From positions 39,101,397 to 39,165,396 of the forward strand of contig NC_087070.1 in NCBI RefSeq assembly GCF_963678635.1: a DNA stretch of 64,000 nt, read 5' to 3'. The translations under genes and the position numbers were made by a program. This stretch comes from Symsagittifera roscoffensis. Taxonomy: Eukaryota > Xenacoelomorpha > Acoela > Convolutidae. Below are positions 25,801-40,800 of the stretch, in pieces (position 1 is the first letter of the stretch; the number at the start of each line of letters is the position of its first letter). The notes beneath the pieces are model-generated. The model was not told the DNA's origin, ran no database searches, and worked only from the letters and a program-made list of their open reading frames with translations.

Positions 25801-28800
25801 ATAACCCGTTGCAGATAATTCATTCAGTTCCGTTCAGCCGCTGAAGGCAATAAAACTCATGTTTTATAACAGGGAAAAGGTGAACAATTCAAACAATTCA
25901 CGCATTTCCTGGTCGGATATTTCAGCTGAAAGGAAGAGAAATAATCAAGTGAATGAGCTAGCAATCAAGTGGTTGAGTGACTCACCTAACGAGTTCCATT
26001 GATGGACAAATTTCACCCTTTTAACTTCACGCCATATTATATACGATATTACACTCTACGCTACAAGCCCAAAATCAACCCCCCAAAAAGGTCATCTTAA
26101 ATTAAGTCCACAATAGGATAGCATTTGAAATTAACCCGAGAAAATAGAGAAAAATGTGTATATACATTACAACTTATCAGCTGGGTTTTAAGGGTTCTCT
26201 TTTGAAGTTTTCTATTCATGCGTGCCCAAAACGGCCCTAAAATTCCTCGAGTGGAAGTTACGAATTTTGGTTCTAATCTAATTTTATCTTTTTACGAGGA
26301 TGGCGCAATTGTAACCGCAGAGCATTAATTGAATTTGAAAAAGACCGAAAAAATAGGTGAAATGGTCAGTTTTTCTGTGAAGTGGTGCTCTAAACATACT
26401 ATGAATCATTAAAAACAGAAGAACAATTAACTTTTACATATCATAGTTCATTTCTCTTTTGAGGGACCAAAAAGTGTTAATTTTTTTTTTGCAAATGCTT
26501 AAGTCAGTTAAGTCAGGTTATTTGCATGTAATTCGCACTGAGGCATTTTCAAAGGGCTCTTTATGGAAGGGCGATTTATTTAGCCTCTGCTGTTTTGATG
26601 TGGGATTTCGTCTAAAGTAGTAGGAAATGGTAGATGCGAGAGCAAATATCAATAAACTGAACAGGAAATTTGTTCACGGGCTGTTTATTTGCATAACACA
26701 AACAACCCTCACTTCCTCAATCCTCACCCCCTCTCCCCTCCTTTTTTCACCCCTATTACCCCAACAAGTCACGCTTTGTGGGCTTTTTTGTCGGGCTTCT
26801 AAAATAAAAACAGGGAGAGAGGGAGAGGGAAATTTAGAAAGGGGATAAGTTACAGCCAAAAGCAGCTCCAATTAATCATGTTTAAAAGCCCAGAACGTTT
26901 GCTCAATGGGTTTAACAAGGTCTGATGTTTGCATATGATACCAACGTGATATTGTAAGCTCTGAATTGGTTAATTTTCTCTCTACAATTTAATGATACTT
27001 GGTTAGTTCAAAAGTGCTTTTGACCGACTGAGTTTTATCAGTTTTCAATCTTAATCAACTTATCGCCTATTATTAAAGCCCTTCTTTGAAAAAAAAATGG
27101 ATAGCAATATATAAATGGTTCATTTGCTTTGTTTTTATGATTTCTACCAAGCGTTTCAACCCAGAATCAGGAATCATTAAAACTGCTGATTAAGTTTTAA
27201 CAACATGCAATTAGTTTTGTTTTGAAATTATACCCGACTCTTTTTCAGGAAAAAAAAGTTTTCAGGTAGTAGAGCTAAGTTGAAGACTAGACAATGGTGC
27301 AATTTTTAGTCTCCATTTCGGGAGATAGCAGAGATTAGCGTGAAAAGTGTGAACTAGGTCTTATTTCAGGCTTTTGTTTTCCGTGCGGAACGCGGCGCCG
27401 CGCCTTGTCACCAGCCTCCAAAACAGCCCAAGGCTTCCTCAAACAAAACGCAGCAAAAATTCCCGCAGTTCAGCGCCAAATGGAGACTTTTAGCCGCCTA
27501 ATGCGTTCACATTTTGCACTTGGTGTCAACAAATGTTGTCTAAATTGGTAACAGGTACCGAACGAAACTCAGTGGTTGGCTGGTAATTTTCGGAGAATGA
27601 AAAGCAGTTTACGCTTTAGTGAACGAATAGCTTTGGATTGAGTTGAGAGCTAAAGTGCTGTTGACACTTGGCTGAGCTGAACAAATGTACGTGCTCACAG
27701 AGTTGTTAAGCCTTTAGGCGATTCGGTATGTTTCCAATTCCAGCGACGGATCTCTGGAGTTCCGCGCTGAGATAATTTAACAGGGAAACAGACCATGTTA
27801 ATAAGCGCCTAAAGGCCAATCGAAATGACATGTTAGTTTTGAAACTAAACAACGTGACACTGGAGTCATAAACAGAAGATAGAAGTTGACTTTTATTGCA
27901 AGGGGGGATCTTTCATGTACTCGTGGTTTTTACAGCTCCTTAATACACCAAAATTAAGTCCTTAGGCCCAAATTAGTGAGAACTTCCAGCAGAAGTTGGG
28001 TGTTTATTTGGCCAGAATAAATCAATTTTCCTGCTGCAACCGCACAGCAGTTGGGGAAAGCCAAGATTTCACCACTAGCTGTTATCGGGATCCTAACCAA
28101 ACTTGGATTTCTCCGATTAAAAGACCAAAAAGCAAACAATTGAAATCGGACCTACTTTTTTTTAACCAAATCAGCCTCCAATAATCAGATTACGATTTCT
28201 ATAATGTTGTCTGACGTGAACTTACTGTCCCTTTTAAATTGATAAGTTTTTCTCTGCTTTTTCTGTAAGTTTCTCCATAAGCTTGGTTTATTCTTTGTAT
28301 GATTTTTAACGTGAAAATTTGATTCTCAATAAAAAAATTTTCAATGAAGGTCACTGTGGTTTCATTTGAAAAATGTTTCAGTGAACAAATTTTCGACCAA
28401 GCCACAGGTAGCAACTTAAAAAAACTCAGGCATCCGATAGTTTTTCCCCAAAATTTAGATACTTCAATGATAGCTCGGAAGGATTTAAACTAATTAAGCC
28501 AGTTATGATTTCTACACATCGTGCTGTGTGCTGTCATTTCACAAAACTATTTAAAATGATAAATTTGAAAAATCCTAATATTGTCTCCTAGAACTGAAAA
28601 AAAACTACTTCAGAAACCGTCTCCTGATAGATTTCAGAAAAACAATTTCAGAACTAGCTTTAGAAAATTCTCTTTTTTTTCAGTTTTGATAAGCACTTGC
28701 ACTAAGAAAATTGGGCTCATATTCTTAATTAGACTGAATCAAACTGCAAATAATGGGCCATGTGTAGAAAACGAACGGCGTAGATTGGTCACTCTATTCT

Positions 28801-31800
28801 TTTCTAAATTGAACTTTTACTTTTCTTAGCTTTTGAATGTTTCTATATCAATTAGTTGGTTGCACGTGATAGTTATTTCAATTTGATTTTTTAAACTTTC
28901 AAATTGTAGTGATCCTTTTTTGAGTCTCTTTCCCAGAATTTCCTGATTCCACATGAAAAATTGAAGTCGTCTAAGATGATTGTCAATTGTCCGTTCATTC
29001 AGCTAGAGTTTTTGTGGGGTCATATCCCAAAAAATTCGAACAACTTCTTCTATTTTGATAGACAGTGTTTTCTTTGTTCCTAGACTCCTAGACTTTGTTC
29101 CTATCAGTAGTTTTTGCGGTAGTAGTGCTGGGATGAATTCTTTGACCAGGCGTTTCCAAATATGATTTCGAGTTGTTGGGCAAACTTCCGTTGTCGAATG
29201 AGTGTTGACTGCTGTTGGAGATGCAGAGGTTGCATGATAGCATAAACTCTCCCGTGCAGAAAAGGATTCGGAGTGAGGGCTTCAACATCATCGACTGATG
29301 ATGAAACTGTAGTGACGGGTCTTGCATTCATAAAATTTTCAACCTCGCAAAGAATGGCGTTGAACGTGTCGTCTGTTAGAGTCTGGCTTCCATTGATGGC
29401 ACAGAACCATTCTTTTACTGATTGGATAAATCGTTCCCAAACACCTCCAAATGAGGAGTATAGGCGGAATTAAAGGTCCAGACAATCTGAGGGTTGGCGT
29501 ATAAGTGTCATATAATACGCGCGAAGAATGTTCTTACGGCATAAATGAAGGTGTGGGCTGATTGGTCCTGGCACATTTCGAGATATAGTGCGTGCTGTTA
29601 GGCAAGTCATGATAACGCCCTAGAGTTTGCTGCCTGTTTCTGCCGTTTTTGAAGCAAATGGTTCAAAGATATCTAGTGCTGTTTGCTGAAAGAGGAAGTA
29701 TTCATTCTCTGGGAATCTAAAAGCAGGTAGCGATACCATTTCAGGCTGTAGTCCAGGTGCTTGCTGTCGTTGCCAGTTGTGAAAGTTTTTGACAATTCTG
29801 TCAATCTGTGCGCAAACACAGAGACTGCAGGTTTCTTTTTGTAGAAGGTTTCTCTAGCGAGGCGATTGTCAAATTTTTTGTGGGTTTCTCGGTTGAATAG
29901 GCGAACTGCTGAGTGTTTTCGGTCGTTGAGGATTATTAGGTGTTTTGAAAATAGTCCAATTGAGATTCTCGAAGCGTTCACATACTCGCAAAAATCCGTT
30001 TTTTCTAGGAAAAGTGATAAACTTCGAATACTTGTAGATGTCCTGATTGAACGATTTCTTCTGAACAATGTGTTTGCTTGAAGGTAGAGCTATTTGCGGC
30101 AATTATGATGTCGCTCGTCAGTTTGTTGGTCGGCTTTTTTTCTGCCGAAGTGTAGATCTTTTTAATCACAAATTCTGGCGGCACGTATCACGTATGCTGT
30201 AGTTCGGAAAAATATTGTCCAATTGGAGAATCTGCTCTAGTCAATGAAAATGTAGTCCGTTTTTCATTGGAACCTTTAAAACTAGCACTGCGTTGTTTCG
30301 ATCGTTGAGAAGCGACACATATGTATTGAGGTATATGCGTCGTTTAGTTGTAGATTCTGCCAGTTGCACTCTGGTTCACACATAAATTGTGATCCGTTGA
30401 ACCATCCTGATGTGTCACTAAGTTCTGATTGTGGTATTCCACGGGTTCAACCGTCTGCTTCGCTTAGCAGTCTTTGGCAATGTTTCCACTGGATAGTTAC
30501 CAACGTCATAATGCTGTTCGGACAAATCCTAGAGCGGTAAAAAAAAAGTATAACAAAGCGCGGTCTTTCTTACACGAAATTAGGTGAGAAGAAAACCTAT
30601 CAAAAAACTGATATGAATAATTACTTTCTTACCAATCTTATTAGACCAATTATGATGAGAGCTAAACAATAAAATTAAATTTTAAAAAATCTATTTAATT
30701 AAATCTATTTTTTTGGTTCCAACTTTCAATGAACTCTGGAATAAATGTGCTCGAGGTAGTTTTTATCTCCAGACAAGTTTCGTTCCACTTTTTATCTAGC
30801 AGTTTTTGATGGGTTTTTTTATATCATTTGGAAGCCACAAGGTACTTCACCTGTAATCATGTTTGCTCCGATTTTTGAAGAAAACTGAATATTTTTGCTT
30901 GTGGTGGTTTTTTCAGTCTATTTAGACAATCGAAATAATAATTTTCAACAAAACTTTTATACCTCATTGCAAATATCGACTCCTTGAAACCAAATGTAAA
31001 AAGTATGTTTTTTCTGATCACTTTGCAGAATTATGGGAAGTTAAAAAATTGCCAAATTGACTAAGCTGTTGACTAGTTTATTCGAACTTTGAATGTTTTA
31101 TTCGCAGTGCTAAAAGCATAACACAAACTTTATTCGTGGTGACTTATATCGCAAAAAAAATTGTTCCTTCTTGGCCAATTTAACACAATTAGCACGCGAT
31201 ATATTTCGTGCTATAAACGAGTAAGAAGAGAGTTAATCCACATTAGACATCGTTCCAAATTGGATCGAAGCTTGATATTTACTCTCTTTAGCATCTGCTA
31301 CATGCAAAATAAATCACTCTTAACTTTTAGGAGCGTGTGGGGGATGGTTTTCAATGAGAACTTTTTTAAGAACTTTTTGAAATTTTTCATTTTTCTTTGA
31401 AAGTTTCAGATACTTTTGTTTTAAATTACTTTGAAGAAATTACAACGCAGTGAAAACATTCAAGTCTTTGCCCTGAAACTGAGTAGTCTTTTATTTATTT
31501 TAAGTTTTACTTCGTTCAATTTTTTAGCTAATTTAGTTGCTCTTTACTGAAAAAAAAATATAACAAAAAATTTTGAAAGCAAAATGGATTTTCCAAATTT
31601 TCAGTTGAACTTTAACATTTTTCTTAAATTTCGAATTGTTTTGTTCAAATCATTGTGGTCGCATTCTTGGCATGGCAACCAGCTCTCTTGTTACTCCTAA
31701 ATCGCTCCAGTTTTCCGGTTTTTGTATCTGCTTTAGTGCGTTTTTTGTGACAGACGCCCAGACCGAGCTTTTTTAAATTAAGTGACTCAAGAAAACGATT

Positions 31801-34800
31801 TAACAAAAATAATCTCACGTCAACATAGTTTTGATGCCTTTTATTGCAGAGGTAATTGTCAAAAAAATTGCAAGGGACAGTGAATCATTTCGTCTGTTGT
31901 TTGTGACAATCCTTTAATTAGTGCCCACGCAAAAAATTCTTCGTTAATTACTGATTCCATTTCATTAAAAAACCTCTAGAATTGTAGGTTGAATTGAGAT
32001 TAATTTTCGAATTGCCTTTCGGCGTCAGAAAAGGGCGTGATGTTGTAATCACTCCCTCATTTTAGTCAAGGCGGAACTTATCAACATCTGAATGTGGATT
32101 TGGAACGCCTATTTCTATTCTGAGCGCTCCCTCTTACCAAATAAAAACAGCACCAAAATGCAAGTTATGTGTTCAATTTCTCTAATTTTTTTTAGCTTTA
32201 AGCAAAACGGATTTCATAGTCATAAATCACTGTCACAATTTGAAAATAGAACGATAATCGGCATAAAAATCCAACCTATTTTGATCTGCGAAAGAAGAAT
32301 TTTTTGAATACAATGCTCAAAAAAATGTGAAAATTGATCAAATAAAATAACTATTATTTCAAGTTGTTCAATGATTTTGAGTTGTTGTTTTATTTTGACT
32401 GTTTCACTTTTTTGGAAGTATATACTTGTCAAAGCTGTTGTGTTTTTGACAATAATTGAGTGTGCCTCTGTTACAATCTTTTTGTTCATACTCTGCAGCG
32501 ACTAAAAGGATAAGTGAAAGGTAGCCTTAAATAAACACAAAAGGTATTCTTCATCTTACTTTTCCAATTTTAAAGAAAGATGGATAATTTTCTGACCTTT
32601 CGGCTGAAAAAGAGTGTCTTTGCGAGTGTGTGTCGTTGCCAATAAAAGCACCAGGTGTGTCCATTTCATCAATTCAATTACCTGTAAAAGCAATTCCCTA
32701 CTCCCACTCCCCCCCCCTTTCTCTGTAGATTTGTATTCTTCGTCCTCCATTTACCAATTTATCACTCCGTTCTGATTCAATCAAACAAATCTTCCCAGAT
32801 TGCCCCTGAATAAACTGCATTTCACTGCAAATCAAACGAATCAAAACAAAGCATCAGGGCTGAAAAACGTGCTCCAAAATGACGAAAAGAACAAACCAAG
32901 TTCAAAAAAAGAGAAAAATAACTAGTTTTAAGTAAACATCGGAATGAAATTTTGTCCTTGCAAACACTGTACGCCTATACATGTGCGCATAGTCTAAAAA
33001 AAGTCATTTGAAAAACTTGCACCTGATATGGGGTATTTGAAAAGGCTCTAGTACCTCCAATCTACGTGAAATGGGAAGATTATTTAAACTTCTAGATCCT
33101 AGAAACAGTTTTTGTTAATTTACGATATTTCGGTTCTGGGCGATTTTTTTTTATGTCATTGAGAAACCTTGGCTCTAAGACCTAGGAATTACATTAAAAG
33201 TGTTTTTTTTTATAAATTTACAAACACAGTGCTTAAAATAGTGGGTTGGCTTCAATTGAAAGCGGGTTAAGTTAATTGCAAAAGTGAAGTTTGTAAGTAT
33301 GTGCCTGTTTTTTCTCTGTGCTTGTTGCGGGGATTTTAATTGTACTGGGTGGACGGCGGGCGGGACTATGCATTAGCGCCCGTAACTGCAGTGGCTGCCC
33401 TATTTGAAGCAGAGCCCGTCAAAACTCATCTTAGTATTATAAATCGATCCCTCATTTGAGGGGAACATTAAAATGCCCCAGATTAATTCTGCCCCAGACA
33501 AACTTAAAAACACGTGAAATAATTCGCATATCAAGAGCTGCGATTGACGCAAAACCTAATTTTCAGATGGTTTACTTACATTTGCTGGTTGAATTTTTTC
33601 CGATTTTATGATCATGATGCTCTTCCTTAATTTTCACCAAATTTGACCTAAAACCCTGACCTAGAATTTTGGCTGTTGCAAGAAAATTCGCAGAATCAAT
33701 ATAAAATCAAGTTTTTGCTTTCAATATAATTTCATCTCTATAAATATTTATAGCTCAAAGCCCAACGCTTTTTTATTTATAACAAAATTTGAATATAAAC
33801 AGAATACAAGACTGCTCGTATCAGGGAGAAGCCCTGAATGTTTCGACTGCCTTTTATGGTTTTATGGAGCACTAATAATATTTAAAAAAATAAATGAAAT
33901 AAAATAAAATGAAACTTTTTTTTCTAAAATTTGAATTTTTTAAAATAAAAATCATCCCCCCTCACGCCATATAAAGTACAAAAGGATTAATTTCGCTCCT
34001 TGTAACAAATCAATTATGGCAATTAAGCTTCTTTCAACCAATTTGGAAAAATTTTAAGACGGATTCACTCTCCGCTTGCGCGTTAATAGCGCGAAGTATA
34101 TCGCGCGTTAATTGTCCCAATTTGGCAAAAATTACAATCTTTAAACCCCAATAACTTTACAAAAAATGATCACAGGTGAAATATCTTTTCAAATTTGAGC
34201 TCAGGACAATAATAGCTTTCGAACGATATAAAAAATTCCGTCAAAAATGGTTAGTTAAAAAGTCGAAATTTGTCTGAAGAAAAAAAAACCCACCCCGAGC
34301 ACAAATATCCCGTTACTTTCGTATCGAAAGTCGGAACAATAAACAAGACTGCTCGTATCAAGGTGAAGCCCTGAATGTTGCGACTGCCTTTTAAGGTTTA
34401 TGGAGCAGCAGTAATAACATTAAAAAAATTAAATGAAATAAAATGAAATTAAATTTTTTTTTTATAAAATTTGAAATTTTTTATGAAAATCATCACCCCA
34501 CATGCCATATAAAGTATAACAAGACTGCTCGTATCAGGGCGAAGCCCTGAATGTTCCGACTGCCGTTTAAGGTTTATGAAGCAGCAGTATAATAACTTAA
34601 AAAAATTAAATGAACTACAACAAAAAGAAATTTTTTTTCTAAAATTTGACATTTTTCATGAAAATCATCCCCCCACACGCCATATAAAATACAAAAAGCT
34701 AAATTTCTTTCCTTGTAACAAATCAATTATGGCAAATAAGCTTCGTTCAACCAATTTGGAACGATTTATAAGACGGATTAAATCTCCGCTTACGCGTTAA

Positions 34801-37800
34801 TAGCGCGAATTAAATCGCGCGCTAATTGTCCCAAATTGGTCGAAATGGCAATCTTTAAACCCTCATAACTTTACGAAAAATAATCACAGGTGAAAGATTT
34901 TTTCAAATTTAAGCTCAGGACAACAAAACTTTTTGAATGATTAAAAAAATTCTGTCAAAAATGGCCAGATAAAAAGTCCAAATTTGTCTGAAGAAAAAAA
35001 AACCCATCCCGAGCAAAAATATTCCGTTACTTTCGTATGAAAGTCGGAACAAAAAGATAGATTTCGTTCCTTGTAACAAATCAATTATGGTAAATAAGCT
35101 TCGTTCAACCAATTTGGAACGATTTCTAACACGGATTAAATCTCCGCTTACGCGTTAATAGCGCGAAGTATATCGCGCGTTAATTGTCCCAAATTGGCCA
35201 AAATGGCAATCTTTAAACCCTACTTTACGAAAAATGATCACAGGTGAAATATCTTTTCAAATTTGAGCTCAAGACAATAATAGCTTTCGAATGATAAAAA
35301 AAATTGCGTCAAAAATGGCTAGTTAAAAAGTCGAAATTTGTCTGAAGAAAAAAAACGCACCCCGAGCACAAATATTCCGTTACGTTCGTATCGAAATTCG
35401 GAACAACTAGATTATAATGAGCAGATTATCAAGTTTGTATATTTTTGTATATTTGTTTTGATGAGTGTTTGTTTTTATTTCATTATGATATGATTTTCAT
35501 TCACAGCCGATGAAAAATCCAAAAAACTGATTTCGTTTTTAATTTTTTTTTGCAAAACTACACAATTTAATATAAGATGATGTAACATTTCAACTGCGTC
35601 GCCTTTTTAACACTCTAAGTCACGTTAATCTAAAAATTGATTTTTAAAGCCGATTAAACACTGACCAAAAGCACCTGCAGAATTAACCCCAACTAATCTA
35701 TATCTAACTCATTCACTCCCAAAAGCAGCAGTAATCTCTCATTTAGGAAACAAAAACACGGTAAAAGGTTGATTTGACTATAAAAAAACTGAGGGTGAAT
35801 GTGAATTCAATCCCTCCATTATACCATTTTGTCTGCTGATTTGATTGTTTTTTTCGGTGTGTTCAATACGTATTCAGTATTCACAGTCTGTGAATTTGAT
35901 CGTGTATCGTGTCTGTTGAAGGCGAAGTGGAGTTATTAACTAGTCATAAATTAGTTATAACGGGGGACAAAAAGGGCGCAGTTGTATTTTTGGATGTAGT
36001 TTGCAGGTGTAATACCATGTCACTCACTGTCAGTGGTGTTATTAGGTGGTATGAAATGGCCAAGCGGGTAAATTGGTTTCCCTCCCCCTCCCCTTATACA
36101 AAGCTCTCATCGCACAAATAATTGAACTATATTAATTTGTTTCTACCATTTTTAATGCCACGTTGTTTCAAATAAAATAGTCTGAAAATTTTCAGAACCA
36201 ATTATAAGATAAATTTTCAAAAAAAAAATCGAACTAATTAAAAACATCTGACGCAGTAGTCACATTATCGCCAAAATTATCGATGCCTTGAGCACAATAA
36301 AAGCAATTCAAATTTGATTGGTTTTTGTTAGGTGACGAAAGTTTGAAAATTACCAATTTGGAGCGTATCATTCACGACGAATTAGAGCAATAAAGAAACC
36401 ATTATAAAATTGCTTTAAGATACACTAATCGGTTTTAATGATGTGTTGGGAGCTGCAAATTTTATCGCTTTGTATTTTTAAAATATTGACAAAGTTATGC
36501 TTCAGACACATTAAGAAGCAGCTAGACAAATCAGGATTTTTGCTCCGACTCACGAAGAAAATGCGGCATGTTTATGCTTGGGATTGTGTTTTGTATTCAA
36601 ATTTGTATTTTCCACCAGGCGTTCTTGCAGACTAGTTTTAAAACTCCCTTCAAGATATTGTTGTTCAGAGCTAACATTAAATTCACCTGTGAATATTTTT
36701 TTTAAGTAAAATGGAGTTTGAAAATGGCTAATTTATCCAATATGAAACAATTACTGCGAGATAGATTGCGTTCTTTTAACACGCGTTAGCGCAGTATTGA
36801 ATTGTTCAAATTGAATTTAGGCAAGTCATTATTTGCATTTTTGAAAAAAATTGACGGAATAGTTGGGCGTAGGGGTGTTTTTTTCCGATCAATCTCGATT
36901 TTTTCATTAGCCATTTTGAATGGAGTTTTTTACCATCTGAAACCGGTGATGGCAAAACCATCTACTATCATCTGAAAGCCCGTGATGTCTTGCAACTAAA
37001 TTTAAAAATCAATTTTAATTATCTTCATTTTGTTGTGAAACATTATTGTTTTTAAATTGACAATTAACGCGCAAAATTTGTTGGACTATTTAAGTATCAG
37101 TTTGTTCCAATTTGAATTGGAGCAAAATGTTTGGTTTTACTAAAAAGCTACCAGACGCTAAAAAAGACTGCTCTTTTATCAGGGCAAATCCCTGAACGTT
37201 CCGACTGTCCCTTAATTCATATCGAAAAGTTTTTGAGTAAAAAACAAATTATTGAAAATCCATAAACTTTGAGTCGTGCTTAATTAAAACGACCGATTAA
37301 CTAGCCTCAATTGATTTTGGAATGAATTGTTGTGCGGGATAATTCGCCACGCATAAGTAATTCGCGTTACGCTCTCAGCATTATGAAAAAACTCTTAAAT
37401 GCGAGCATAAGTTAATCCAGAAAATGTCCAATTTGGCAATTTTCAACCCCTAGAACTTCACAAAAAATATTTTGAATTCGAATTTGAAATCAAGAAGTCG
37501 ATATCTTCAATGGGGTTTAAAAGTTTTTGAAAATGAACTCAAGAAGTCGATATCTTCAATGGGGTTTAAAATGTTTTGTTGAAAGATATTATTTTGATCA
37601 GCGAAAATTGACTGAAGAAAAAACCCACACCGAGCATAAATATACCGTTTTTTTTCGAAAGTCGGAACTATGAATCATCTTGCTTACGGCATGGCGTAAA
37701 AAAGTCCAAAAATCACACTTTTTTAAAATATTTTTTAAAACTGAGATATTTTTATTTTGCGCAAAATCAGGCACCACATAGACATGTCGTGAGAATCTGA

Positions 37801-40800
37801 TATATGTCATATTCAGGTAATTTTAGCCGTGATTCGAACTTCATTTGAAAATCTAAAAAAGCTTTCTGGATGACCTCGAAGGTTTTTTACTTTTTGAACA
37901 GACCTAGAGCAAAAAAAATTGTTGAAACAACTACATACAGTTTTGAGGAAAATCATATTTGCTAGTAGAGCAATGGCTCAAACTTTAAAGACAAAAGAAA
38001 AAAATCAGAACGAATCGTGAGAAGACATCAAAAACGAGAAAAAAATTCACAGTCATGGCATACAAACTGCAAACTGTATCTGAAAATTTCGTAATAAGAG
38101 GGCTTTTATTTTACAATTTAACGAGGTTTAATTTGGTAACTTTCTCAAAATTTCTGCTAAACCATCCTTCTTTCAAGTTTTTGCCTCTGCAATTTTTTTG
38201 GTGAGAAGTTTTACGCAAATGAAGTTTTATAGCCTCGATTGCATATTTTGAAGAAAAAAAAACATTATAAGACTTGCCGGTAGAAAACTGGATATGATGG
38301 TATTCCCATTCACCGTTTGGATAAAATAGTGGTCGTAACTTTTGCGGGTGTTAAGATTGCAAGCTTCGATTAACTAATTGAGTCTTCACTGGGAGATATT
38401 CGAGCCCAGTGGTGACTATCTTTAGCCGATGGGTTGAATTTCAACTTTAGGGCTGTGGATGCTTCTTTTGAAGTGAGATATCTAATTGATATCTTCTAAT
38501 CAAGGAGAGAATATTGCAGTTTGATGGTCAGATTAAGGCCTCAAAATACTTTGATCCCCCTCACTTTCCATATCTCAGCCTTCTCTGCTGTCTCCTGCAT
38601 CAAATGCTCTTAAGTCACAAGTAGCGCCATTCAATCAACTTCCCATATTCTTACTACTTCAAAAGTAAATGCAAGAATCAGACTATGATTGCTTAAAATG
38701 GCCAGACAACTTATCTTTTGTGAAGTTACTTTTTAATTCTCTTTCGGTCTTCTTCTTTTTACTATTTTTTTTGTTGTTTTTTGCCTTTTTTTTTATCTTA
38801 CTGTGTTCTTCATTTTGAAGTTCTATTTGATTTTTTTCTGATTGTTTTTTATTATTTTTAGTCTCATTGTTTTTCTTTTTCGTCTTTTTTCGTTCTTTTT
38901 TGGTTATTTCTCAAAATTTTTTTTTCCTTTTCCACTGATTTTTCTTTGTATTTTTGAGTTGAATGAAATGAAAGTGCGATAAATTTAAGCAAGTGCCGAG
39001 GGCATCTTCGCTAGTATATAGGAGTTTGTGGGGGTATGGATGGAGTAAGAAGAGAGTTGATGTGTGATGCCAGCCCTGTTCGATTGTGGCAGTGCCGCTC
39101 CGAATTCTAATGAGCTACTTGTTCTTTTCACTCCCTCGGGGCAATCATACCATCATTACAGATCTATCAGACGCCACGCGGGGGATACCTATTCCATTCC
39201 CCCTCTTTAAACCTGCCCTCTTTTTTACCCCTTTTGCAATCCCCATGTCGCCTGATTAGCATACATTCACGCTGTAAACAACGTCTGATAAAAATTAATC
39301 AAAGGCCAAGTTATGTGAAACACTATAAATTATAAGTAATTTGTGCGACCTAATTTAAATTATGCTAAATGAGCTCGACCTCATTTTGTCGGCTCACTGA
39401 CCTTTTGGCTTGCTTGTAGCTGTGTTCTTATTATAATAGACCCACATAATATCCATGATCAATCTGAATTAAATTATGGATTAGAAACGCAGCTTAGGGC
39501 TGAAAGTTTTAGGCGCATCTAGTTAACCCTACACGCTGATTCACCAACAATGAAAATCAATTTGCATGTGTGTCAAAATCAAAATTGACAGACGGATTCG
39601 ACCTTCAAAATAGACAGTTTTTCATAGTCGCAATTTGTAAAGACAAATCATTATTTTTTTGTCGCGGGAGCGGCTCCCATTTCAGCTTACGTAACAAATA
39701 AAAAATGGAAGCAAGTTTGGGGTTTATTTCAAAGTTTATAGCAGAATCTGAATCATGTGGCGCATATTTTTCAAAATACTTCCACAAAAATGAAATTTTC
39801 AAATTATAAATTAATAAATTTATTCAATTTTAGAGCGAGATTTCCCAAGGACTCAACTCTTTGTCTGAGAAAGCGAAGCAAGCGAAGGACCTCGTCGCAA
39901 ACTTCAAAGGGTCTTCCGAAAGTCTTCAGGAGGACGCAGTGTCCTTCGAAACCAGAGTGGTCTGCGAGTTCGACGCCGTAATCGAGGCACTGCAACGTCG
40001 AAAAGAACAATTGATAGCTGAGCTCGAACGAGAAAAGCAGCGAAAGCAGCAAGTGTTCAAAAAGAGCAGTCACGAATGCACACAATACTTGAGGCAGACG
40101 ACCGGTCTGATCGAATACTGTCTTGAGGTTCTTCAGGAGTCGGACCAAATAAGCTTTTTACAGATTTCGGGACCGGTGATTAAACGTGTGTATGAAGCTG
40201 ACATGCAGTGGCGCCGAAAACTCCACGAAGAAGGCGACGACTCGAACCGCTCGTTTCGCTACAAAATAGACTGCTCACATGTTCGTAAACTAGCCGAGGA
40301 GCTGAACTTTTGCAAACTCGAAACTCCTACGACGCCGTTGATCGTAACCGACGAGTGTTACGCCGAAAACAACAGCGTTTCGTTCTCGTGGCGCGCACAC
40401 TCTTCTACTTGGGTAGATGGGTACATTTTGGAGATTGATGATGGAAAAATGGGTAGATTCAGGGAAGTTTATCGAGGCAAGGAAACTGTTTGCACTATTG
40501 ACGGGTTACATTTCGGTATGTCGTACAGAGCGAGAGTTCGTTGTTTCAACGAGTGCGGTGTAAGCTCGCACAGTGATGTCGTCGCGCTGAGCACTTCAAA
40601 AGTGGCTTGGTTTACTTTGAACGGAGATGACGCTCACAGCGACCTAATTCTGTCGAACGCGAACTCGACCGTTACGAGCAGCAGTTTCGACGAACGAGTA
40701 GTTCTCGGAAACATTGGATTTTCGAAAGGTAAACACTACTGGGAAATCACGATTGATCGCTACGACAGCCTACCTGATCCCGCGTTCGGTGTAGCACGAC

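Noticed and set aside
35900-36003. Possible WD-repeat-like exon ending in TTTGCAG|GTGTAA
   Set aside because: The peptide looks faintly like a WD40 blade, but no acceptor lies between the upstream in-frame stop (35897) and the segment, and there is no second blade nearby.
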